DNA of 64,000 bases from Glandiceps talaboti (lineage: Eukaryota; Hemichordata; Enteropneusta; Spengelidae): the NCBI RefSeq assembly GCF_964340395.1, contig NC_135571.1, forward strand, positions 4,395,453 to 4,459,452, read 5' to 3'. Under the pieces are notes generated by a model. The model saw only the letters and a list, made by a program, of their open reading frames with translations. It searched no databases and was not told where the DNA came from. A program made the position numbers and the translations under genes. Every line of letters starts with the position of its first letter. Position 1 is the stretch's first letter. Of this stretch, positions 55,638 through 64,000 are shown one piece after another.

Positions 55638-57395
55638 TCAATCAATATCCATTGGTTCCTGAAAGTCACTGCAAAGAAAGAAACAAGAGCAATCAATTAA
55701 CAAAAGAAATATTTGTTATGAATGTGAAGGGAGAGGTACACAGTTCAGTTTATCTTTTGTTTCTAATAAACAGTTACATGCTACAAACAAAGAATCTATA
55801 GAAATGCCAACTGTCCTGTGTCTTTTTACTATTTGCTCCTCTAGGGGAATTATATTGCTCTGTTTTGTTTTTATACACTAACAGATTAAAAAAGTTACTA
55901 GTACCTTTGAAAGTAGGCCTGTTCCTTCATCCTTTTTAAAGTTGCCATACAACTTTGCTAGGCGTTTGGCTTGCTTCTCTTCAGCAATTTCTCTATTTTT
56001 GTCAGTCTTTGCTTTATTGCTTTGCTGTGCTGCATGTGTTCCATTTTTTGTCCTGCTGGAGTTTGCTTTCTTTGTCCACTTTCTGTTTTTTGTACTTTTA
56101 TGTTGACACTGCTTTTTCTAAAGTCATCTTGAGTTTCTACTCTAAGATGCAACAAATAAAAACATGCATGTAAGTAACACTAATTTTGGCAAAACAAAAA
56201 TTATCAACTGGTAAATAGAATCTACAAAATGTATATTCTTGTAATGTGTTAACAGTGGTACACCCTAGGTAATACATTTTATCAGACTTCCCAAAAGTAC
56301 ATCAGAGCAGCCATAATTAAGGAACAACATTTTTATAAAAACTTTATACAAAAATAATGAACTCGCAGTCTTCCCACATTGTCTCTTAACATTTCTACTT
56401 AGAATAAGACAAGGATAATTAATATTGCTTGTCTGATGGCCACAATGCCTCAATAAGAGTTCCATATTCTTACTCTCTCCTTACAACTAAATATGTGTTG
56501 TGTTCTATAATTTGCACTATAACGTAATGAATACACAAATACATCAATATGAAGCATTTTAAAGATGACAACCTTTGATTAAAATGAAAGTTCATACCCT
56601 TATTAAATAAATACATGTATACGTATGTATACACACACACACACACACACACATACATACGGACAGACCTCAATGACATACATCAAGTTGGTGAAAAGTG
56701 TTCTGCATGTACATGACAGAGCACTGTGTAAATGTGGCTGTGACCATGGGCCCATGGGGTGTACTAGTACTACTACTACTAAGTTACTACTAAATGATTT
56801 GTGACACACTGGTTTCTACAAAACACTCCAACATTGTTCCATTCCATATCTTAATTGAATAAATTAATTTACCACTGTTTTCTAACAAGACTCAGTGCGG
56901 TACATAGGAACTCTTTCGACGAGAAACTAATAATTTTTACACGATAAATCGTGGGGGGGGGGTTGTATATCTGATTCCAGTTTACACACGGCACCAGGCA
57001 AGCAGTGCATTCTTCCCTACTTTCAAGCGACAAAGTGGACACTCCAACTTGAATATTACATGTATATCAGATGTACTTTAAAAACAACTTTCGGAAGTTT
57101 CAAACAGTTGTAGAAGTCTATGTATGCAACCGAGGTCTAGGTCTATGTCTGAAAAGCCTCCGATCGTACGGCCACGAGTACTATACAATTAATAAGTAAA
57201 TAAGATATAACGTCTACACACAGACGACCAGGATTCTATCGTTTAAAAAAACACCAGAGCCTATAATATGCTATGAAAGCGTCAGTTAAATTAACATACC
57301 TTCATCACCAAAATGAGTAGGTCTTGATGTATACCTCTTCTCATGATCAGTTGTCGAAGACGATTTTCTTTGCCTTTGTGAATCATGGCCGCCAT
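55638..57395 (-). CDS. Putative small lysine-rich protein gene, three exons
   Basis: Exon 1 (57395-57300) starts at an ATG in a YY1-like context and encodes MAAMIHKGKENRLRQLIMRR and 12 more residues to a strong donor (AAG then GTATGT). Exon 2 (56117-55905) encodes 71 residues (WTKKANSSRTKNGTH, REIAEEKQAKRLAKLYGNF, KKDEGTGLLSK) from acceptor GACTTTAG to donor AAAG then GTACTA. Exon 3 (55658-55638) gives EPMDID and stop after acceptor CTTTCAG; an alternative AG 11 bases earlier would stop at once after Lys103. All junctions are phase 0, giving 109 residues, very basic with a probable coiled or nuclear-type helix in exon 2. I do not recognise the family. Exon 2 is the most coding-like part. Exon 1 is also open in another frame, so the exon 1 reading is the weakest. 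Confidence 0.4.
55905..56117 (-). CDS. Exon 2 of the small lysine-rich gene
   Basis: This is the best-supported exon of the gene. The reading frame used here differs from the longer visible frame at 56155-55958, which lacks the YGNF segment and stops inside the exon before the donor. Confidence 0.45.
56633..56656. repeat. (CA)n microsatellite
   Basis: A short CA run in the presumed first intron of the small minus-strand gene. Confidence 0.9.
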
Positions 57396-57462
57396 CTTCC
57401 GTTTACCAACATTTGAAGTGCTGGTGAGATTGCGCCCGTTGATTTGATTGGCTGATACGTCA
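57386..57462. promoter_or_regulatory. Probable divergent promoter
   Basis: On the minus strand GGAAGATGGCGGCC at 57399-57386 is a YY1-type motif over the start codon. The plus strand has ATTGG (inverted CCAAT) at 57447-57451 and TACGTCA at 57456-57462. This composition is typical of TATA-less bidirectional promoters; activity is inferred. Confidence 0.45.
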
Positions 57463-57791
57463 TGGCCTCGTTCACAATAATTTCAAAACTTCAATGCGTT
57501 GTAAACTTTACAACAGTCGTTGATTCAATTTTGAAAATATATATTTTTGTTTATTATTTTGTTTCTTTCATATTATCCATGTTTGCGCTGTTATTAGCCA
57601 TAAACAAAATGTTTGTTCCTCGCAGTTTTTCCACAAGCTTTGAAAGAGCCTGTGACGCTATATTGTGGATAGCCAGCGATCTCAGGGCTAGGGGTTTGTG
57701 TACACCGTACGTTCACGTTACGTATCGACTCAAAACAGAGCAGTATACTTGTAATCTCCAAAAGTTGAAGCAAAATGGCAATCTATGAGAG

Positions 57792-58152
57792 ATGGAAGCG
57801 AAAAGTGGCCATTCCAGTTCTGAGGACAACTTTGCGATCATTGGCCTACACACGATGGACTCCCATCACTTCCGGGTGATGTCCCTCGACATCAACAACA
57901 CACGAACACGTACACAGACAATACCGATACCGTTTCAAGCGAGTTTGGTAGACTAATGAGATGATCGACAGGAAGGAGATGGCGAGCGTCATATTTATTT
58001 ATTCATGTTATAACATAACGGAGGAAAATGAAGACAACTGTGAGTTATTTGACAATGAAGAGGGGAATCAAAATCCCTTGTTGACATCCGAATGTCGAGA
58101 TTTATCAGACGGCGTTGATGATGGGTATGACCCTGAATATGACCGACTATAG
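57792..58152 (+). other. Small unassigned plus-strand frames after the divergent promoter
   Basis: A 54-codon frame (MEAKSGHSSSEDNFAIIGL ... to TAA at 57956) is followed by a 63-codon frame (57961-58152) ending in the acidic GVDDGYDPEYDRL. Both have protein-like composition and may be pieces of one spliced gene. I do not recognise either. A 108-codon hydrophobic frame at 57462-57788 is less convincing. Confidence 0.25.
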
Positions 58153-58384
58153 CGAAACTGAAAACTCAGATATTGGCGAGGCCGATCATATGCGGCCCAA
58201 AATGAACCACTCTTTTCAGTGCCTATACGCTACACGACCGACCCAAGTCAAGAAATGCAGGGGACATTTCCTGTAGTAGCCTTGAAAATGGGCCGTGTTT
58301 CTGCATATGTAACCACTAATTGGAAGTCCCAAGTTGAAGCATAGTAAACAAATTTCACACTAATATACGTGCATGGCTATCACA

Positions 58385-58618
58385 AACCCAGAATACTAAA
58401 TCTGGCAAATGATTTTAAAATGGATGTTTGTTATGTAGGTGACATATTACAAATAATTTGAGAAAACAGTTACATTAAATCTCGGTAAGTTGTGAGGGTG
58501 AACCCAGAATACTAAATCTGGCAAATGATTTTAAAATGGATGTTTGTTATGTAGGTGACATATTACAAATAATTTGAGAAAACAGTTACATTAAATCTCG
58601 GTAAGTTGTGAGGGTGAA
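58385..58618. repeat. Perfect 116-bp tandem duplication
   Basis: Two copies starting AACCCAGAATACTAAATCTG at 58385 and 58501 show no difference that I can see. Confidence 0.95.
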
Positions 58619-59065
58619 CGATGCAAATAATAAATGCATACAACAATACATGTACATTTTATATTAGAGGTATTCTGTAAGGATTGATTTTGTTGTTCAT
58701 GCAGCTGGTTTACATTTTAACAAGAACAGATTCCAATGTTTATACTTAACAATGAAACTTAATAAATATATTTTGACATGTAAATGTACTGTAGTTATTG
58801 GACATTTGATGGTGTTGCAGGCATTCTTATAAATATTACCTACATTCACCTGCATACATTTGATGTATGTTTTAGTGAATAAGTATTTAGGCAAGTATAA
58901 TTCCAAGCAATATTTATTATGACACAGAAGCATATTAACAGAAAACCCTTGGATTGGTATGCCCTTCCACATTGCCACTGTCCAGGTAACTTTAAAATAT
59001 TCTGGAAACTACCACAAGAGCTGCTAAAAGTCTGCTGCTAGTCGTTTTGCCCATGACAGAGCAAA

Positions 59066-59375
59066 GTGTAAACACTCCTGACAGACATTATTTAGAAATT
59101 AACTCCTGTGGCTGAAGACAGCTGCCAGTAAACTGCAAGTAGCTGTTGGTGAGCTGAAGACAGCTGTCAGTGAGATGCAGACAGCTGTCAGTAAGCTTAA
59201 GAATTTTTTTCCTAACAGACATAAACCCTAGAAGTCTGTTGCAGACATTCAGCAGCTCAACACATTTTTGAATGTCTGCAATATAACTGTTGGTAGTGTG
59301 CCACAGAGCTGAAAAGCTCTGAAATAGCTCTTTGACAGCTTGGTACTGAGCTTTCAGTTTGGTAAGGGACATCAC
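59066..59375. repeat. Dispersed repeat, CAGACAGCTG-rich, copy 2
   Basis: AAGACAGCTGTCAGTGAG and AGACAGCTGTCAGTAAGC, and related lines, ending CAGTTTGGTAAGGGACATCA. It is related to 54506-54840 in motif content. Confidence 0.5.
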
Positions 59376-59747
59376 ACCTACTGCAGTGTGCCATCTAAGC
59401 TAGTCTGGATGACCAGAGTCAAGTCCCTCAATCAGCACACATTCCTGTGCTCCCTCCTACAGCGTTCATATAAACATGATTATGTTGTTGTGTCCCCACA
59501 TCATTTAGTGTAAACGGACTGGTGGTGAAGTCCTGGTTGGACATTGGACATTGTCAAATCAGCTGTACCAAATGAATATTTAATGAGCGGTGATGGCAGC
59601 CCTTTATTACTAGTGACATATTGCGCTGTTGTGCTTTGCTCACTATGGGGTTGAACCATAATTAACACCTTTCGTCAGGGCCTTGACTATACTGTGAGTG
59701 AAGGTATAAATGGTAACGATACTGTATAGGAACTAGACTACATCTCA

Positions 59748-59895
59748 GCCAATTTGATGTGCCACTGATGCACAATAATTTCTAATACTCTCAATTTGGT
59801 GTTCCTCTAGTCTAGTAACTATACATGTGGTCATTTTGTAACATCTCTCTCTCTCTCCACATATAGTCAAATTGAAGAATTCTACTGAAAATAGC
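59748..59895. mobile_element. MITE A fragment adjoining MITE B fragment
   Basis: CAGCCAATTTGATGTGCCAC and AATTTGGTGTTCCTC belong to family A. Next to it, CTCTCTCTCCACATATAGTC then AAATTGAAGAATTCTACT is a family B terminus (59849-59895). Confidence 0.6.
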
Positions 59896-60065
59896 ATGGC
59901 AGTGGAAAAGCAAGCGCAAAATCCCCACATGACAAGATTCCAAGTTAGCACAAATTGTCTTTTGATCCACAAAATGGAGAATCTCCTAGCCCTAACACTG
60001 ATGGCTAGCTTTGATGAAAACATGTTTTGTACAGTTAGTCCACTGTTCAATGTTCTTATTCATAG

Positions 60066-60500
60066 TACAAATCAAGCTCAAGTTAGGGGGTCTAACCCTA
60101 CTCATAATCAAGTTCATGTTAGGGGTCTAACTCTACTTATAATCAAGTTCATGTTAGGGGGTCTAAGCCTACTTATAATCAAGTTCATGTTAGGGGTCTA
60201 ACTCTACTTATAATCAAGTTCATGTTAGGGGGTCTAAGCCTACTTATAATCAAGTTCATGTTAGGGGTCTAACTCTACTTATAATCAAGTTCATGTTAGG
60301 GGGTCTAAGCCTACTTATAATCAAGTTCATGTTAGGGGTCTAACTCTACTTATAATCAAGTTCATGTTAGGGGGTCTAAGCCTACTCATAATCAAGTTCA
60401 AGATAGGGGGTCTAATCCTACTCATAATCACATTCAAGATAGGGGGTCTAATCCTACTCCTCCTGAAATACAAATCAAGTGCATGTTAGGGGGTCTTAAC
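60066..60500. repeat. TTAGGGG-containing minisatellite with dimeric higher-order pattern
   Basis: 35- and 36-bp units alternate: CATGTTAGGGGTCTAACTCT and CATGTTAGGGGGTCTAAGCC, each followed by ACTTATAATCAAGTT. At least four AB dimers of 71 bp, then diverged units. Confidence 0.9.
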
Positions 60501-60611
60501 CTAACCCTAACACTAATTCCCCAGTTGATACAAATATTTATCTTTTGTACAGTTGTTCCACTCTTCTATATTCATACAAATCAAAATAAAGTCAGGCATC
60601 TATTATCATAT

Positions 60612-60636
60612 TCCTAACCCTAACCCTAACTCCCTA
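60612..60636. repeat. Short interstitial telomere-like repeat
   Basis: CCTAACCCTAACCCTAACTC, about three CCCTAA units; a related CCTAACCCTAACACTAA lies near 60500. Confidence 0.7.
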
Positions 60637-61157
60637 GTTGATACAAATATGTACTATCTTTTGTCCAGTCCATCGACTGTTCCACATTCTTTCCTATTTC
60701 AGTGTTTGAAGCCAACAAATAATTTTGTTCCTTATTCGATGGGAACATTCTAAGTAACCATAGAGAAAGTACTGAAGCAGGTATGGATACAGTTATCCAG
60801 GCATATTGTACGCAACTATTCCTTTACCGTTCCGCCAAGTGGCTTAGATTAAAGTCGACATTTTGTTGAGAGTCAGGCGGCAAATTACAGACAACGTTGG
60901 TTGGCTGCCTCCATTGTAATTGAATGGAGTACTTACACTTATTCAGTGTGCATGGCTTAACAAGACATGTGTAGTGAAAGAAAGTTGATTCCCTGTTTAA
61001 TCTTATTAGTAGAACAACATAACAGTTTGAGAAAACCACTAGTATTTGTTGTTTGCCGACACAAAAACAGTTTTGAACACCATGAATACAGAAGTACACT
61101 GAAATTACATGTGATGCATACTTCTAGTGATCCTAAGGTGATAGCATTAAGGCATAA

Positions 61158-61490
61158 ATGTGGAGTCATGATGGGTGAATGGTTAGACTTAGAGTGGACG
61201 GCTTGGAATCTGCAGGTTGCAGGTTCGAGCCCTGTCGCTGACGTTTATTTCTGAGTGGCTACAGTCCTTGGGCAAGATTTGAACCCTGACTGTGCCTCAG
61301 TCAACCCAGCTATATAATTGGGAACCGGGTAGGATAGAGGTTGCAATGTGAATGCTTTAATCCTATGTACTTATAGAGGCTGCAATGGATTGTATTCTCC
61401 CCAGGGAGTTGAGGAAATATAAAGGGCTGTTATGCCGATATAGATCCGAGCCAGGGGTAATAATTGTAAAATGCTATATAAAAATCAACA
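61158..61490 (+). mobile_element. tRNA-derived SINE
   Basis: The tRNA-like head has an A-box-like segment (GGTTAGACTTAGAGTGG) and a good B box (GGTTCGAGCCC at about 61222). A body with GTCCTTGGGCAAGA and GGTAGGATAGAGGTTGCAAT follows, then an end near TAAAATGCTATATAAAAATC. The second copy is at 46.86 kb. Confidence 0.8.
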
Positions 61491-61794
61491 TTATTCATAA
61501 AACTTAAACAGCAATGTGGGAAAGAGCTAACTGGTATAGTATTAATAGTTTAGAGAATTTTGACAAACATAGACATACATGCCCTCTAGTGTCCCTCCAG
61601 CGTGCTTGTATGATATTAAGGAGATTTGTAAATTAAGGTATCTAATCTCAAGAGCTCGAGGTGCAGAAATAAATGGATAAACTTACTGTATGGTAAGGGG
61701 AAAAGGGGATCGACAGACACTGGATACTAGGCAATGGGAGAAGACTCAGACTATTGTTTAAAGAGACAGGTCTTTTTGTGTGTGAAACATCCAT

Positions 61795-62285
61795 CATTTG
61801 CATATAGGTACATGTATGCAATTATATTTCTAGTATTGCAATGCACTGCAAAGAACACTCTACAAAGTATGCATGCATTAATGCAAGTAATCGCTAGTAC
61901 ATACATGTACTTATGTAAGTAAACATGTAATGATATTGATATTTGTACTGCAGAGCAGAACCTGAAACATAATTGCATACCTGTATGCTAATAAGTAAAT
62001 TGTAATGATTCCATACATGTACATGTATAGTACATATATATGAAAACACATGAACACACTATCTGTAAGAATCTTGCCATTTCAGATAAACAGGTAATCT
62101 AATACCAGAACCTATAATGCAAGAGAGTTATTTTGGGTCTCTAGAAGTATTTGCACTCATGTTTGCAGTGTTTTCTGCTGCACTGTAGCAAAAAACACCT
62201 CAAGCTCTCGTTCAAGTACCCCAAGTATGCCAGACTAGCAGTCAAGCATTATGAGGTTCTGTTACAGCACTGTACAAATTAAATC
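61795..62285. mobile_element. Foldback element, family E, copy 3
   Basis: It shares TTTGCACTCATGTTTGCAGT, GTTTTCTGCTGCAC, AAGTACCCCAAGTATGCCA and GAGGTTCTGTTA with the copies at 14.3 and 24.4 kb. Confidence 0.55.
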
Positions 62286-62336
62286 ATGTACATGGACTTC
62301 ATACAATGTACTATAGTCTATGTGATAGTCATACTC

Positions 62337-62672
62337 TACAATCTCTTTCTCTTTCCAAGTAAAGTCAAACAGAAATTCTACCAAAATCTACTTAAATCTC
62401 CTGCTGGGGAAAGGTTGAACAGTGCATGTAAGTAGTAATCCATCACATACTGACAGGTGGTTGTAATTGGTTACTTACAACGTAGTTCACTTAACTATAA
62501 ACTCAACTTCCAGTTTGAAAGTAACTTAAGCGATGTAAGGACACTATGAACGTCATCAATAAATGTCACCACGTTTATATCAACACTCCAATAACATAAA
62601 CTAAAGCTGTTGGTGGTAAAAATGGAGATCTCTGCGAGAGAAATCCATTTGACTATACGGTGGAGATTATCA
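62337..62672. mobile_element. MITE family B, copy 2
   Basis: Reverse complement of the copy in STK33 intron 9. Ends CTCTTTCCAAGTAAAGTCAA and ATTTGACTATACGGTGGAGA. Confidence 0.8.
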
Positions 62673-63139
62673 TAATATGTAATGGTCCAGGACTAGATTA
62701 CATCGACATGGGTCACACTAGTAGACGTTTATAACTTAAAGTTTCCTGGGTCCACGAGGCAGATGTCAAAGGACATTTTAGCACCCTTAAGTTGGGTAGA
62801 TGATAAATAAGACCATAAGATTAGAGTACTTAACCCTTCTTTTAAAGTAGTCTAGAATGTCATCACAGCTGTATGTTTGCATTGTATATCAACACCTAAG
62901 ACAACAGCATCATTCAATATTTCTTATCAAAATACCTGAATACCATGACAGGTTCCTGTTAACACAATATTTTTATTCTAGACTGACATCTCAAACTTTG
63001 AGAGTAGGCCAATAATGTTGCACTTCAAATAACCATGATACAGTTAACTTGACTGGCATAGGTATAAATCACATGAACATGTACATGTATCTAGAACAGT
63101 CCTCTTTCTCTAACAATGATACATTTATTGCAGCCCTGA

Positions 63140-63640
63140 CATCAGAGAAGTGTCCAACACATTTTTAGCAGGAGGGATGAACAGTTTCGTCTATGGAGCC
63201 ACCATGACCCCGTCAACTGCAGGTGTATAACTGCCAAAGTACCACTGCTAAGTTTATTGATTATTCAAACCCAGGTGCAGAGATGTGTGATCATATCCTG
63301 TGCAAAAGAGACCAACTGTTTGGTCTTGATAGAATCACAATAAACGTCAAGTCAGAGATGTGTCCATCCTATCCTGTTCAAGAGGGTCCAAAAGCTAAAA
63401 TGCCTTAAGGAACCACCATAACCGACATGGCATAAAACCACCACTCTTATCTTAAGTCAGAGATGTGTCCATTGTATCCTGTTCAAAAGGGACAAACAGT
63501 TATGTCTTGTGGAATCACCATAACCCCCACCCCCACTTGGCATAAAACCACCACTCATTACATGTAAGTCAGAGATGTGTCCATCCTATCCTGTTCACAA
63601 GGGCTCAAAGGCTTTGTCTTATGGAATCACTGCCAAAGTG
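63140..63640. repeat. Degenerate tandem repeat of about 115 bp
   Basis: Four to five units of GTCAGAGATGTGTCCATCCT, ATCCTGTTCAAAAGGG, GTCTTGTGGAATCACCATAA and GGCATAAAACCACCACTC. The 61-codon frame at 63223-63408 lies inside it and has no family support. Confidence 0.75.
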
Positions 63641-64000
63641 CCATTGTAAAGTTGCTGGCCATTAGCCAGCGACACAAAACTTCATATTATCAACTGCTTT
63701 CATGTTAGCTTAACACGGCTAATCCACTGACTACATCACTAATATTAGTCGGATTGTCAGCTGGATTAACTTGTACGATAAACCTTATCCTCAATCTTTA
63801 TGACTTTGATAATATTAACAAACAGAGGTACACTTTGACCAAGCTCACTGTGTAACATCAGTGTTATGAATGTACTGATGGGTACACCATATCAGACTAT
63901 CACAACATGTACAACTCTATGAGCATCCCGGGGCTCGTAACAAATGACCACTAACGGTACACCATACCGGACTAAAACAAACCTGTACAAGTGTGCTGGG

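Noticed and set aside
55958-56155. 65-codon minus-strand frame RVETQDDFRKSSVNIK
   Set aside because: It stops inside the exon before the donor. A different frame of the same segment runs through to the splice donor and looks more protein-like.
61222-61232. Possible tRNA gene from a perfect-looking B box
   Set aside because: No cloverleaf can be formed around it, and the downstream body matches another SINE copy.
60967-61254. 95-codon plus-strand frame
   Set aside because: Its second half is the tRNA-like head of a SINE; the first half has no family resemblance.

Overview
This is eukaryotic, intron-rich, AT-rich DNA from an animal, most likely a marine invertebrate. The evidence is spliced genes with consensus GT-AG introns, long arrays of micro- and minisatellites, several 5'-truncated non-LTR retrotransposons, a tRNA-derived SINE and several families of short inverted-repeat elements. 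I cannot name the species. No prokaryotic features, CRISPR arrays or phage genes are present.

Region 1 (1-11.6 kb) holds a small cluster of GT14-family core-2 type beta-1,6-N-acetylglucosaminyltransferases (GCNT1/3-like). One copy is intact (10248-11564, plus strand, one main coding exon of 438 codons). Two are broken: one on the minus strand (721-1540) with a large internal deletion, and one on the plus strand (5984-6520) with an in-frame deletion and a lost catalytic half. The minus-strand copy is nearly identical to the intact gene over its retained catalytic part but differs completely at its N-terminus, which suggests recent gene conversion or recombination. A candidate upstream exon (9386-9444) would extend the cytosolic tail of the intact enzyme.

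Region 2 (11.9-21.8 kb) has no convincing gene. It contains two LINE 3'-end fragments, a repeat whose units carry CTCF-like cores (16.99-19.5 kb), a CCAAT-motif array, two long inverted repeats and an array of ATTTGCAT octamers.

Region 3 (21.9-30.6 kb) is a complete, readable ortholog of the serine/threonine kinase STK33 on the minus strand, with ten coding exons joined in frame to give 461 codons. All kinase motifs are intact. Its introns hold MITEs, minisatellites and two short tandem duplications that copied a splice junction together with the edge of the exon. Just upstream of its start (30.33-30.59 kb) lie six RFX X-box-like motifs, a notable arrangement because STK33 is a sperm-flagellum gene in vertebrates.

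Region 4 (30.6-55.2 kb) is gene-poor: a 225-bp satellite, many degenerate minisatellites, a third long inverted repeat, several MITE families, a SINE, one LINE fragment and one orphan exon candidate at 40.42-40.49 kb.

Region 5 (55.2-58.2 kb) has a likely small gene on the minus strand (lysine-rich protein of about 109 residues, unrecognised). It starts at an apparent divergent promoter with YY1, CCAAT and CRE-like motifs, and small unassigned ORFs lie on the other side. Region 6 (58.4-64 kb) is repeat DNA: a perfect 116-bp duplication, a TTAGGG-like minisatellite with a two-unit higher-order pattern, a second SINE copy, and MITE copies.
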